A stretch of DNA of 64,000 nt. Origin: CAVVAL01 sp963740215. GTDB lineage: Bacteria > Actinomycetota > Actinomycetes > Mycobacteriales > Cryptosporangiaceae. Shown here piece by piece: positions 36,054 to 44,680 of the stretch. The position numbers were made by a program, and so were the translations under genes. Within the stretch, counting starts at the first letter, position 1. Each line of letters starts with the position of its first letter. The notes below the pieces were generated by a model, which had not been told where the DNA came from, did no database searches, and was given only the letters and a program-made list of their open reading frames with translations. The stretch is from contig CAVUDJ010000019.1 of the NCBI GenBank assembly GCA_963740215.1, positions 1,178,001-1,242,000 of the forward strand, given 5' to 3'.

Positions 36054-36103
36054 AACTCCGGGGCGGTTCTCGCGAGAACCCTAGGTGGAGCCGGAACTCC
36101 GGG
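36054..36103. promoter_or_regulatory. Palindrome GGTTCTCGCGAGAACC flanked by direct repeats AACTCCGGG
   Basis: GGTTCTCGCGAGAACC (36065-36080) is a perfect 16-bp palindrome, flanked by AACTCCGGG at 36054-36062 and 36095-36103 (41 bp apart, about four helical turns). The site fills the divergent gap between the GNAT gene and the AraC regulator. Direct repeats suit an AraC protein; the palindrome suits a second, dimeric repressor. Confidence 0.6.
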
Positions 36104-36138
36104 TCTTGTACGAAATTGCTCCTGGCTAGGCTGATCCC

Positions 36139-36996
36139 GTGACGAGAGCCTCTGGCCCGTCCCCGAACCCCCAGGGAGCCGATCGCGCCCGGATGTGGCG
36201 GGCAGAAGACCTAGGCGGCTTGGAGCTTCTCAGGGCCACCCTCAGCGGGTTCGCCTTCCGCCCGCACGCGCACGAGGAGTTCTTCATCGCCCTCACCGAC
36301 GGAGGCCTTGCCACGCCCCGGTACCGGGGGAACACGCACGTGGTCGGCCCCGGCGACGTGATCGTGCTCAACCCGGAGGAAGCCCATGCCGGGGGTCCCC
36401 CGGCAGAGGTCTCCTGGACCTACCGGGCGTTCTACCCGCGGCCGGGCCTCATGCGCGAGGTCATGGCCGCGTTCCCCGGCGACAGGCTCACGATGCCCGA
36501 GTTCAGGACGGATGTCGTGCGTGACCGGGAGGTCGAGGCGCGTCTCCGCCGCTTCCACGAACTCTCGGAGTCACTCGAATCAAGCAGGCTCGAACGGGAG
36601 GCACACCTCGCGGAGGCTCTCGTCCTGCTGGTCGGCCGCCACGCGGCACCCCCGAAGGCCCCCAGACCCGCTGGCCGGGAACGCATGGCGATCCGCCTCA
36701 GCAGGGAGTACCTGGAGGAGCACGCAGAGGAGAACGTGCCGCTGGAAGCCCTGGCCCGGCTCGCCGGCCTCAGCGCCTTCCACCTGTGCCGTGTCTTCAG
36801 GGAAACGGTGGGGATGACGCCCCATGCGTACCAGACGCAGGTTCGGGTGCGACGCGCAAAATCCCTCCTGAGGGCAGGGCTGCCGATCACCGTGGTCGCC
36901 GCGGAGGCGGGCTTCTACGACCAGGCGCACCTCACCCGGCACTTCAAGCGCATCGTGGGCCTGACCCCGGGCCGGTATGCCACCACGCGTCCTTGA
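36139..36996 (+). CDS. AraC family transcriptional regulator
   Basis: A 285-residue AraC regulator: N-terminal cupin-like sensor (FRPHAHEEFFIALTDGGLAT, VGPGDVIVLNPEEAHAGGPP) and C-terminal double helix-turn-helix (NVPLEALARLAGLSAFHLCR, VFRETVGMTPHAYQTQVRVR, TVVAAEAGFYDQAHLTRHFK). AraC proteins of this shape sense a small molecule and control adjacent exporter or metabolic genes. The start is GTG 36139. Its likely targets are the divergent GNAT gene and itself through the site at 36054-36103. Confidence 0.92.
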   Translation: MTRASGPSPNPQGADRARMWRAEDLGGLELLRATLSGFAFRPHAHEEFFIALTDGGLATPRYRGNTHVVGPGDVIVLNPEEAHAGGPPAEVSWTYRAFYPRPGLMREVMAAFPGDRLTMPEFRTDVVRDREVEARLRRFHELSESLESSRLEREAHLAEALVLLVGRHAAPPKAPRPAGRERMAIRLSREYLEEHAEENVPLEALARLAGLSAFHLCRVFRETVGMTPHAYQTQVRVRRAKSLLRAGLPITVVAAEAGFYDQAHLTRHFKRIVGLTPGRYATTRP

Positions 36997-36998
36997 TC

Positions 36999-37068
36999 CC
37001 GAACTGTCGGGGAAATGGTGGTATCGAGCGCCCGGTTTGGGATCCGCTTCCCGGACAGTCCGGTTCGG
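36999..37068. repeat. Dispersed intergenic hairpin element, copy B
   Basis: A 70-bp element: left arm CCGAACTGTC (36999-37008), core AAATGGTGGTATCGAGCG (37013-37030), right arm GACAGTCCGGTTCGG (37054-37068). The arms pair with a 5-nt bulge (TCCGG) in the right arm. Core and spacings are identical to copy C. It lies between convergent genes, 3 bp after the AraC stop and 46 bp behind the papain-like gene's stop. Confidence 0.75.
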
Positions 37069-37113
37069 CCGGCGGCCGGCGGCCCGGGACCGGCCCGGAC
37101 CGCCGCGCATGCC

Positions 37114-38784
37114 TCAGACGATGACCACCCCGGCGTGCCAGCCGTTGCCGTCGCGCCAGTAGTGCTGGTAGCTGCCGTCGGTGCGCTCGACGATCACTTC
37201 CAGGTTGGTCGCGTACGTGCCCTGTAGCAGGGCGACCACGCGGCGCACGGCGTCACCGAATCGTGCCCCCAGCACCCACGCAGACCCGCTGGCGTTGTGC
37301 CGCCACCAGTGCTCCACCTGATCGCCGGCCACGCCGACGCACAGCTCGAAGTTGCCGACGTTGATCTCGTTACCGGCGCCGTAAGTGCCCTCGATCAGGC
37401 ACGGCCCGCTCGTGATGTTGCGGCCGAACGTGCCGAGCGAGGCCCAGCCAGTCGCGGTACGGGCGAAGTGTTCGAGCTGCCCGGCGCGGGTTGTGGCCAC
37501 GTAATGCAGGTCGCCCTGACCGTTCTCCGGCATGCCGGTGACGCCGAGGCGGCTCTGGACCAGCGCCGGACCGGCGAAGGCGATGTCCTTCCCGAACCGT
37601 TGCCGCTCGTACCACTGCCCCGCCGGCCGGGTCCACGGTGCACTGTTGTGCTTGGTCCAGTGGTTGGCAACGCCGTCGGCCGTGACGACGACGACCTCGA
37701 AGTCGCCGGGCGCGCCGCGGTTGCTCTGCACGAAGCCTGGGATGCCGATCGGCTCCGGTGGCCCGAGCAGCGTGGCGTCGTTCCACCAGCCTGAGGACTG
37801 GTCGTAGTAGACGTGCCGCAGCCGCCCGTACGTCGAGCGGTACACCAGCTCGTAGCCCCGGTTGAAGGTGCTCTGGACGGCCGCCGGGCAGTCCAGGGCA
37901 TCGTCGTGGAACGTGTCGCGCCACACGTCCTTGGATCGGACGAGGCCGACCCGGTACCAGGGCATCTTCGGGTCCGCGTTCTCCCGGTACCAGTGGTCGA
38001 TCGTGGCTCCACGGCGGACGAACAGCTCGAAGTTGTTCCGGAGCGCGCCGTTGCCACCCTGTACGAGCACGCCGTTGCGCAGCCGCCGCCTCGTCCACGG
38101 ATCGGGGTTGGTGCCGCGCACGCCGATCGCGCCGGCCGGTTCGATGATGTTGGCCCCGTAGCCGACCTTGCCGAACCCGCCGACGCCCCAGCCGGTGCCC
38201 CAGGAGTTCTTGACGATCCAGTACTGGTCGTCGTCGTTGAACCCGACCACGAGTAGCGCGTGAGCCGGCCCAGGGTTGGGTGTGGTCGGCAGGTAGATGC
38301 CGTCGCGCAGGGATCCGAAGTCGGACGGCGGCGTGATCATCACCGCGACCGGGCCGACCAGGTCGATCCACTGCTTCTTCTGCGCGACGGTGCTGAGCGA
38401 GGTCATCGCGCCCGCGGCGATGCGCATCGTGCGCCCCGTGCGGTCCGACGTCGTCGACAGCGGCGTCGCCGTGAGGCTCGCGCCGTGCGGTTTGGCCGTG
38501 TACAGGGCGGCGTGCTCGCTCCACGGGAAGCAGTCGGGGTCGGCCAGGCCGTACCGCTCGACGAAGATGCCGGCCTCGCCGAGGTTGCCGAGGTCCCAGG
38601 CCTGTTTGCCGGTGCCGCGGGCCGCGTCGCCCTCCGAGCGGCGGCACCACAGGGAGTGTTCGATGCGGACCATCGCCTCGTAGAGCGCGGTCATGGCGAA
38701 CGCCCAGCAGTTCTGCGATCCGCCCTGGTCACGGACGGTGCTGATCCAGGGCCGGCCGAACCGGTTCCGCCAGTCGATGTTCAT
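37114..38784 (-). CDS. C1 papain-fold protease with six-repeat lectin-like propeller
   Basis: A 556-residue protein without signal peptide. Residues 1-215 are a papain domain: STVRDQGGSQNCWAFAMTAL with Gln20 and Cys26, His175 in GPAHALLVVGFNDDDQYWIV and Asn193 in KNSWGTGWG. From about 240 there are six repeats with the pattern N/D-F/L-E-V-x(n)-H-W/Y (ELFVRRGATIDHWYRENAD, ELVYRSTYGRLRHVYYDQSS, EVVVVTADGVANHWTKHNSA, LHYVATTRAGQLEHFARTAT, ELCVGVAGDQVEHWWRHNAS, EVIVERTDGSYQHYWRDGNG), expected to form a six-bladed PLL-like propeller. ATG 38784 overlaps the upstream small gene. It lacks a propeptide. Confidence 0.85.
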   Translation of the reverse strand: MNIDWRNRFGRPWISTVRDQGGSQNCWAFAMTALYEAMVRIEHSLWCRRSEGDAARGTGKQAWDLGNLGEAGIFVERYGLADPDCFPWSEHAALYTAKPHGASLTATPLSTTSDRTGRTMRIAAGAMTSLSTVAQKKQWIDLVGPVAVMITPPSDFGSLRDGIYLPTTPNPGPAHALLVVGFNDDDQYWIVKNSWGTGWGVGGFGKVGYGANIIEPAGAIGVRGTNPDPWTRRRLRNGVLVQGGNGALRNNFELFVRRGATIDHWYRENADPKMPWYRVGLVRSKDVWRDTFHDDALDCPAAVQSTFNRGYELVYRSTYGRLRHVYYDQSSGWWNDATLLGPPEPIGIPGFVQSNRGAPGDFEVVVVTADGVANHWTKHNSAPWTRPAGQWYERQRFGKDIAFAGPALVQSRLGVTGMPENGQGDLHYVATTRAGQLEHFARTATGWASLGTFGRNITSGPCLIEGTYGAGNEINVGNFELCVGVAGDQVEHWWRHNASGSAWVLGARFGDAVRRVVALLQGTYATNLEVIVERTDGSYQHYWRDGNGWHAGVVIV

Positions 38785-39098
38785 GACCGCTCCCCCTCGC
38801 CGCTGGGCTGACCGTTCGCCGGGTCGAGCAACCCCTCTTCGGCCCACCGGGCGCGCAGGAACGGGTTGGCCGGCTGCTCCTGGCTGAGCAGGTCACGCAG
38901 GTCGGTGGTGGATTCGGCGGCGGCTGTGCGGAACTCCGGCGGCACGTCGGCGTCCTCCTGGCCGCCGCGCGGGTACTCCGGCAGCGGATCGGTGTCGGCG
39001 AGTTCGGGATCGACCGTCCACGGGTTGCCGAGCTCGGCGAGCCTGCGGCGAAGCTCACCCACAGTCTCCGGTTCGGGCGGCGTGACGTAGCGGTTCAT
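38781..39098 (-). CDS. Small protein upstream of and overlapping the papain-like protease
   Basis: A 105-residue acidic, Pro-rich protein: TVGELRRRLAELGNPWTVDP, ELADTDPLPEYPRGGQEDAD and a C-terminal acidic tail. It has no membrane segment. GGAGGGGG lies 6 bp before ATG 39098 and the stop overlaps the protease start (ATGA), so the two are made together. It may serve as a separately encoded propeptide or inhibitor of the papain domain, which has none of its own; that is inference from the arrangement only. Confidence 0.6.
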   Translation of the reverse strand: MNRYVTPPEPETVGELRRRLAELGNPWTVDPELADTDPLPEYPRGGQEDADVPPEFRTAAAESTTDLRDLLSQEQPANPFLRARWAEEGLLDPANGQPSGEGERS

Positions 39099-39318
39099 GG
39101 GTTCCCCCTCCTGGACCTGCGGGACGCGTTTGGTCGTCGCGTAGGCCAAAGGGGTGCCTCGGGCGCTCCAGATACCTGTGCACGGAGTGGACGGAAACCC
39201 GACAGCGCTCCCGCACGTGACCGTGTTTCAATCGCCGGTATCTCACTGGGGCGGGCGACCACTTGTCTACAGACGGCCGTTTCCTCGGCCGGACACCCGC
39301 TCCCCTGTGGAGGTCGCC

Positions 39319-41001
39319 ATGCCGGGTCAACGTCGGAGAAGCGCGGGCTTCGCACCGCCCGACCGTCCAGGGTTCGTCCCCGGCATGGGCTGGCCGGAGC
39401 CGCAGCCCCCGTTCCGGCCGTCCCCGGAACTGCTCCGTCGCCACCGCGCGCGCGTGCTGTGGCCTGCGGACGAGGTGCCCGCCGACGACGGGGCGCCGAT
39501 TGCGCCCACGGTCTACCGGTACGAGTACCTGCTGGGGCCGCCCGCGGTCATCGGCGACGACGGGTTCCGGCAGTTCGTGCGGGAAGTCCTGGCCGAGATC
39601 GGCCTTGGCCTCGGCGTCGAGCCGGGCGATCCCCAGAATCTCGGCGTGGCCGCGTTCTTCCTCGTGCCGCTGCCGCCGGACGCGCGGGACCGCCCGATCG
39701 GACAGCCGGTGGACGCGTGGCCGGTGCTCCAGCGGATCCGGTTCCGGGCCCGCCCCACCCAGTACGCCGGACACGCCTCGCGTCTCGCCCTCGAACACCT
39801 GCTCTTCGGCACGGATCTGTTCGCGCCGGGGATCGGCGGACTGCCGGCCACCGAAGGCCATCCGGCCACCGAGGGTCACCCGGCGACCGAGGGTCACGGC
39901 GGACCGCCCGGCGCTACCGGCTACCAGGGCAGGGTGCCGCTGACCGTGCTGGTGAACGCCCCGTCGCGCCGCGCCGTCGCCGACCTGCCCGCCGGCCGGC
40001 GCCCGGTCGTCGCGGTGCTGGACACCGGCACCGGCGCGCACCCGTGGCTCGACCCCGCCTCGGGCGGCCAGGCCGACTTCCTCATCGGCAGCTCCGCGCT
40101 GAAATGGTCTCCGGTCGAGCCGATCCCTGATCCGGAACTGTCGGGCACGCTCGTCGCGCCGCTCGTCGGCACGCTCGACACCCATGCCGGCCACGGCACG
40201 TTCATCGCCGGGCTGGTGCGCCAGCTCGCCCCGGACGCCCGCCTGCTGCCGGTGCCGGTGATGTACAGCGACGGCGTCGTGCACGACCGCGACCTCATCA
40301 ACGCCCTCGCCGCGCTCCGCCAGTGGATCGCCAGCGGCAACCCGAACCACTTCGTCGATGTGCTCTCGCTGTCCTTCGGCTATTACCACGAGCGGCCCGA
40401 GGACGAGGCATACACCAACAACGAGCTGGCTGACGAGCTCTGGCAGCTCGCCGACCTCGGCGTCGCGGTGGTGACCTCCGCAGGCAACGACGCCACCGTC
40501 CGGCCACTGTTCCCGGCGGCGCTCACCGCCGCACCGAATCAGCCGCTGACGCCGCTCACCAGCGTCGGCGCCCTGAACCCCAACGGCACCAGGGCCATCT
40601 ACAGCAACGACGCCGCCTGGGTCACTGCGTGGGAGCGCGGCACCGCACTCGTCAGTACGTTCCCCACGACGTTCCAGGGCAGTTGGACGCCGTCACTGCG
40701 GATCCCGGCGCTCAACCGCGAGGCGGTCGACCCGGACGACTTCTCCGGCGGCTTCGGCCGCTGGAGCGGCACGTCGTTCGCCGCGCCCGTGTTCGCGGCA
40801 AAGCTGGCCAAGACGCTGCTCGACGCCGCAGACCGGTCCCGCAAGTCCGGCCAGTTGCTCGATGTGACCCCGGCAGTCGCCGCACGCCGTGCGCGCAACG
40901 GGCTGAAGAGCGCCACCCCGACCAAGACCGCCGCCACCCCGACCAAGACCGCCGCGACCACGCCCGCGCGCCGCCGGGCCCGGAAGGCACGAGGGTCATG
41001 A
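39319..41001 (+). CDS. S8 subtilisin-like serine protease without signal peptide (first gene of CHAT operon)
   Basis: A 560-residue subtilase. The triad is Asp235 in RPVVAVLDTGTGAHPWL, His292 in DTHAGHGTFIAGLV and Ser486 in WSGTSFAAPVFAAKLA. Residues 1-160 are an N-terminal region without hydrophobic signal (VLWPADEVPADDGAPIAPTV, LGPPAVIGDDGFRQFVREVL), unlike exported subtilases. A run PATEGH repeated three times precedes the catalytic domain and a Lys/Thr/Ala-rich basic tail (ATPTKTA twice) ends it. GGAGG before ATG 39319 fixes the start. Its stop overlaps the sigma-factor start. Confidence 0.9.
   Translation: MPGQRRRSAGFAPPDRPGFVPGMGWPEPQPPFRPSPELLRRHRARVLWPADEVPADDGAPIAPTVYRYEYLLGPPAVIGDDGFRQFVREVLAEIGLGLGVEPGDPQNLGVAAFFLVPLPPDARDRPIGQPVDAWPVLQRIRFRARPTQYAGHASRLALEHLLFGTDLFAPGIGGLPATEGHPATEGHPATEGHGGPPGATGYQGRVPLTVLVNAPSRRAVADLPAGRRPVVAVLDTGTGAHPWLDPASGGQADFLIGSSALKWSPVEPIPDPELSGTLVAPLVGTLDTHAGHGTFIAGLVRQLAPDARLLPVPVMYSDGVVHDRDLINALAALRQWIASGNPNHFVDVLSLSFGYYHERPEDEAYTNNELADELWQLADLGVAVVTSAGNDATVRPLFPAALTAAPNQPLTPLTSVGALNPNGTRAIYSNDAAWVTAWERGTALVSTFPTTFQGSWTPSLRIPALNREAVDPDDFSGGFGRWSGTSFAAPVFAAKLAKTLLDAADRSRKSGQLLDVTPAVAARRARNGLKSATPTKTAATPTKTAATTPARRRARKARGS
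39844..39897 (+). repeat. Three 18-bp tandem repeats inside the subtilase gene
   Basis: Three consecutive units (39844-39861, 39862-39879, 39880-39897) encode PATEGH each. Units differ at one to three bases. They make a flexible hinge just ahead of the catalytic domain. Confidence 0.85.
40912..40953 (+). repeat. Two perfect 21-bp tandem repeats inside the subtilase gene
   Basis: Positions 40912-40932 and 40933-40953 are identical and encode ATPTKTA twice in the basic C-terminal tail of the subtilase. The tail may bind nucleic acid or be a simple linker. Confidence 0.85.
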
Positions 41002-41588
41002 CACACGTCGCGGCAACGGACCCGGACCACCACGCGCGGATGGCCCGGTGCCTGGAGCGGGCGCAGGGAGGCGAGCTGGGCGCGCTGGACGAGATCGTCG
41101 AGGCGCTCACGCCGCTGCTCTGGCACGTCGCCCGGGCGCAGGGCCTGCACGCCGAGGACGCCGCAGACGTGGTGCAGACGACGTGGCTGGAGCTGCTGCG
41201 CCGGCTCCATGACATCCGGTCGCCGCAGGCGTTGACGGCGTGGCTGGTCACGGCGACCCGGCGCGAGGCGTGGCACACCAACGCGCGCCGCCGCAAGCAA
41301 CCGGGCGCCCCGCCGGAGCTGCTGGACGCCGTTCCTGATCCAGGCCCCGACCTCGACGAGCTGGTGGGTCGTGGCGAGCGGTACCGCAGTCTCGGGCGGC
41401 ATTTCCAGCGACTGCCGGCGCGCTGCCGGGAGCTGCTGCGCATCGTCGCGATGGTCGACCGTCCCGACTACACGGTCGTGGGCCGTGCGCTCGGCATGCC
41501 CGTCGGCAGCATCGGACCCACCCGCGGACGGTGCCTGGCGAAGCTCCGGGCGATGCTCCTGGCCGACCCGTCCTGGAGCCCCCGATGA
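40998..41588 (+). CDS. ECF-like sigma-70 family sigma factor in the CHAT operon
   Basis: A 196-residue sigma factor with region 2 (ARAQGLHAEDAADVVQTTWL, ELLRRLHDIRSPQALTAWLV) and region 4 (FQRLPARCRELLRIVAMVDR, YTVVGRALGMPVGSIGPTRG, RCLAKLRAML). It should redirect RNA polymerase to its own promoters. It starts at ATG 40998 within the subtilase stop and ends overlapping the next gene, so its amount is tied to the proteases. No anti-sigma factor with a zinc motif is next to it; the small protein downstream may take that role. Confidence 0.9.
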   Translation: MTHVAATDPDHHARMARCLERAQGGELGALDEIVEALTPLLWHVARAQGLHAEDAADVVQTTWLELLRRLHDIRSPQALTAWLVTATRREAWHTNARRRKQPGAPPELLDAVPDPGPDLDELVGRGERYRSLGRHFQRLPARCRELLRIVAMVDRPDYTVVGRALGMPVGSIGPTRGRCLAKLRAMLLADPSWSPR

Positions 41589-42130
41589 ACGGCATCCCGG
41601 GCGCTCGCGAGCCGGGCGAGCACGAGCCGTTCGACGACGTCGACACGTCGATCCTCGCCGACGTGCACGCGTTCCACGCGCTCACCGACCCGCCACCGGC
41701 TGACCTGACCGAGCGCGTACGGTTCGCGATCGCGCTGGAGGACATCGATCGGGACGGCCTGGACGTCGTGGTGTCCCGACTCCAGGACGAACAGCTGGTC
41801 GGCTCCGGCGCACGCGGCGCCGAGCGGACCCGTACGGTCACGTTCGACTCCGACAGCCTGACGATCATGGTGACGATCACCGAGGCCGCCACGGGCGGGG
41901 TCCGGATCGACGGCTGGCTCGCGCCGCCCGGGCCGCTCCGGGTCGAGTTGCGGATCGCCCGCGAACGGGCCGACTCGCGCGGCCAGTCCTACACCGTGAC
42001 CGCGGACGACACCGGCAGGTTCGTCTTCGACGGCACCATCCGGGGGCTGGCGCAGATCATGGTCCACCCGACTCCCGACAGCGGTGTCGATCTCGCCAGC
42101 AGGGTGGTGACCCCGTCGCTACTGCTGTGA
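41585..42130 (+). CDS. Unknown beta-rich protein between sigma factor and CHAT protein
   Basis: A 181-residue soluble protein. The N-terminal 75 residues are acidic and helical (HALTDPPPADLTERVRFAIA), the C-terminal 105 are strand-rich with RTVTFDSDSLTIMVTITEAA, VRIDGWLAPPGPLRVELRIA and YTVTADDTGRFVFDGTIRGL, resembling a carboxypeptidase-regulatory-like/Ig fold. It contains no membrane segment or zinc motif. It overlaps both neighbours by 4 bp. Possible roles are anti-sigma factor or protease substrate/adaptor; the sequence does not decide. Confidence 0.65.
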   Translation: MNGIPGAREPGEHEPFDDVDTSILADVHAFHALTDPPPADLTERVRFAIALEDIDRDGLDVVVSRLQDEQLVGSGARGAERTRTVTFDSDSLTIMVTITEAATGGVRIDGWLAPPGPLRVELRIARERADSRGQSYTVTADDTGRFVFDGTIRGLAQIMVHPTPDSGVDLASRVVTPSLLL

Positions 42131-44661
42131 CCGCACCGGCCGAGCTGGCCACCGCCCGTGCGCTGCACGCCGACGGCGTCACGGCGACGGCGCACGGGCG
42201 CCCGGCCGTGGCCACCCGCAGGTTGCGCGCGGCGCTCCGGCTCCTGCCTGCGGCGAGGGCCTGCGAGGGCCCGACCGGTGAGCTGCGCGGCCGCGTTCTC
42301 GTGAGTCTCGCGCACGCGGAGGCCGAGCAGGGCCGGGTGGGCGCCGGCCTGGAGCTGCTCGCCGAGGCCGAGCCGCTGCTGCCGGCGGACCGGCTGGGTG
42401 TCCTCTTCGGACAGCGCGGCCTGCTGTTCCTGCGTACCGGGCGCCGCGAGGAGGCCATGCGTGACCTGGATGCGGCGGTCGCCCGGCTGACGGCGAGCGC
42501 CGAGCCGGCCGAGCTGGCGAGGGCACTGCTCAACCGGGCCGTCCTGCACATCGCCGATGGCGATGCCCGCGCCGCCCGGGTAGACCTGCGGCGCTGCGCC
42601 CAGCTCGCGGACGCGCACGGCCTGGCACGGATCGGCGCGAAAGCCGTCCACAATCTCGGCTTTCTCGACTACCTGGCTGGTGACCTGCCCGCCGCGCTGC
42701 GGGCGTTCGACGCAGCGGCGCGCCAGTACGCCGCGCTGGCGCCGGCATTCCTGCCGGTGCTTGCCGTCGATCGCGCCAGGGCGCTGCTCGCCGCCGGGCT
42801 GTTCCATGAAGCCGACCGGGAGCTGGCGGCGGCGCTGGATCAGTTCGGCCGGCAGCGGCTCAGCCAGGACTACGCGGAGGCGCAGCTCGCCAGGGCCGAA
42901 GCGGCCCTGCTCGCCGGACAGCCGGAGCCCGCCCGGCAGTGGGCGACGCGTGCCCGGGTCCGGTTCCTCCGCCGGGGAAACGCGCTCTGGGCGGCGCTCG
43001 CCTCCCTCGTCGTGCTCCGCGCCGAACTGGCCATCCGCGCGACTCCAGCGGCCACCGCGCGGCGGGCGCACCGGCTCGCCGAAACGCTCCGCACGCTCGA
43101 CCTGGACGAGGACGCGCGGCTGGCCGGCCTGGTCGCGGTACGCGCGCTCGTCGCGTCGGGACGCGTCGCGGAGGCCGCGCTGGTGCTGGCCAGCGTCCGC
43201 GGGCCGCACCGCGCCGACCGGCTCGACACCAGGCTGCTCTGGCGCCTCTCCGAGGCTGACCTTGCCGGCGCGGACGGCCGGGCCCGCGACGCCGCCCGCC
43301 ACCTGCTCGCCGGCCTCGGTGAACTCCATCGGTACCGCGGCCAGCTCGGCTGTCTCGATCTTCAGACCGGCGCGGCCGTCCACGGGCAGGACCTCGCGAA
43401 GGCCGGCCTGTCCGGCGCGCTGGCCGCCGGCACCCCGGCGACCGTTTTCGCGTGGGCCGAACGAGCCCGGGCACAGGCGTTGCTGCTGCCACCGGTCCGC
43501 CCGCCGGACGATCCGGACGCCGCGACGGCGCTGGAGGAGCTGCGCCACGCCCGCCAGGCGGTACGCCAGGCCGAGCTGCAACGGCGGCCGACCGGACCGC
43601 TCCGCAGCCGGTGCGAGGCGCTGCAACGGACGATCCGGCAGCGATCCTGGTTCGTCTCCGGATCGGGCGACGCTGGCTCAAGCACCGCCACCCGGCCGGC
43701 ATCGCTGGGCGCCGTCAGAGCTGAGCTGGGCGGCGCGGCGATGGTGCTCTACCTGCGGGACGGCGCGTCGCTGCGGGCGCTGGTCATCGCCGGTGCCACG
43801 ACGCTGGTGCCGCTCGGGCCGTACGCCGCCGCCGCGGAGGCGCTACGCCGGCTCCGGGCCGACCTCGACGCCATCGCCGGCCGGGCCCTGCCGCAGCGGA
43901 TGCTCGACGCCGCACTGGCCGCCACCCGGCGCGACGCCGAGGCACTCGGAGCGGCGGTGCTCGATCCGTTGCTGGGCCTGATCGGCGATCGCCAGCTCGT
44001 GGTGATCCCGACGGGTGCGCTGGTCACCGTCCCGTGGCGGCTCCTGGCTGGTTGCGCGGAGCGACCGGTCACCGTTGCGCCGTCGGCGACCGTGTGGCGG
44101 GCAGCACTGACCCGCCGCCGGACAGCTCGGTCCGGCCGCGACGCGCTGCTGGTCGCCGGCCCTGGAAACGCCCACGGCGAGGCGGAGATCCTGGCTATCG
44201 CCGCGCTGACGCCGGGCGCCCGCGTGCTGGCCGGTGCGGCAGCGACGCCCGCGGCCACGCTCGCCGGCCTCGACGGCGCCGGCCTCGCACACGTCGCCGC
44301 GCACGGGCACCACGAGCCGGAGAACGCGCTGTTCTCCTCCCTCGATCTCGCCGGCGGACCGCTGATGGGCTACGACGTCCAGCGCTTGAACCGGCCGCCG
44401 GACACCGTAGTGCTCTCGTCGTGCGACCTCGGGCTCACCGACGTACGCCCAGGCGACGAGGCACTCGGAATGGCGACGGCGCTGCTCAGCGCCGGTTCGG
44501 CGACCGTCATCGCGAGCGTCGGCCGGATCGCCGACCACACCGCCACCGCCGTAATGACCGGGTACCACCGCCTGGCCGGCCGTTTCTCCCCCGCCGAAGC
44601 TCTCGCGCAGGCCGCAGCAAGCGAGCACCTGAGCAGCTTCGTCTGCTTCGGATCCGGCTGA
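42127..44661 (+). CDS. TPR-CHAT caspase-like protease
   Basis: An 844-residue protein. Residues about 10-420 are TPR-like helical repeats (LVSLAHAEAEQGRVGAGLEL, LLNRAVLHIADGDARAARVD). The C-terminal CHAT domain starts near 500; catalytic residues are His726 in GLAHVAAHGHHEPENALFSS and Cys766 in VVLSSCDLGLTDVRPGDEAL, followed by MATALLSAGSATVIASVGRI. CHAT proteins are cysteine proteases of the caspase/separase clan; the TPR part probably senses a partner. It starts at GTG 42127 inside the previous stop and is the last gene of the operon. Confidence 0.92.
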   Translation: MTAPAELATARALHADGVTATAHGRPAVATRRLRAALRLLPAARACEGPTGELRGRVLVSLAHAEAEQGRVGAGLELLAEAEPLLPADRLGVLFGQRGLLFLRTGRREEAMRDLDAAVARLTASAEPAELARALLNRAVLHIADGDARAARVDLRRCAQLADAHGLARIGAKAVHNLGFLDYLAGDLPAALRAFDAAARQYAALAPAFLPVLAVDRARALLAAGLFHEADRELAAALDQFGRQRLSQDYAEAQLARAEAALLAGQPEPARQWATRARVRFLRRGNALWAALASLVVLRAELAIRATPAATARRAHRLAETLRTLDLDEDARLAGLVAVRALVASGRVAEAALVLASVRGPHRADRLDTRLLWRLSEADLAGADGRARDAARHLLAGLGELHRYRGQLGCLDLQTGAAVHGQDLAKAGLSGALAAGTPATVFAWAERARAQALLLPPVRPPDDPDAATALEELRHARQAVRQAELQRRPTGPLRSRCEALQRTIRQRSWFVSGSGDAGSSTATRPASLGAVRAELGGAAMVLYLRDGASLRALVIAGATTLVPLGPYAAAAEALRRLRADLDAIAGRALPQRMLDAALAATRRDAEALGAAVLDPLLGLIGDRQLVVIPTGALVTVPWRLLAGCAERPVTVAPSATVWRAALTRRRTARSGRDALLVAGPGNAHGEAEILAIAALTPGARVLAGAAATPAATLAGLDGAGLAHVAAHGHHEPENALFSSLDLAGGPLMGYDVQRLNRPPDTVVLSSCDLGLTDVRPGDEALGMATALLSAGSATVIASVGRIADHTATAVMTGYHRLAGRFSPAEALAQAAASEHLSSFVCFGSG

Positions 44662-44680
44662 CGGGCCGGGCCGCGCGCTT

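Noticed and set aside
37031..37053. Second inner stem within the dispersed element
   Set aside because: GGGA/TCCC can pair in copy B but the matching positions of copy C do not keep the pairing, so it is not supported by covariation.
39844..39897. CRISPR-like repeat array
   Set aside because: Only three adjacent 18-bp units without spacers, in frame within a subtilase gene and encoding a PATEGH linker.
41989..43626. 545-codon open frame on the minus strand opposite the CHAT gene
   Set aside because: It is antisense to a clearly recognisable TPR-CHAT protein, is Arg/Gln/Gly/Pro-rich without any family motif, and is a by-product of GC-rich codon usage.
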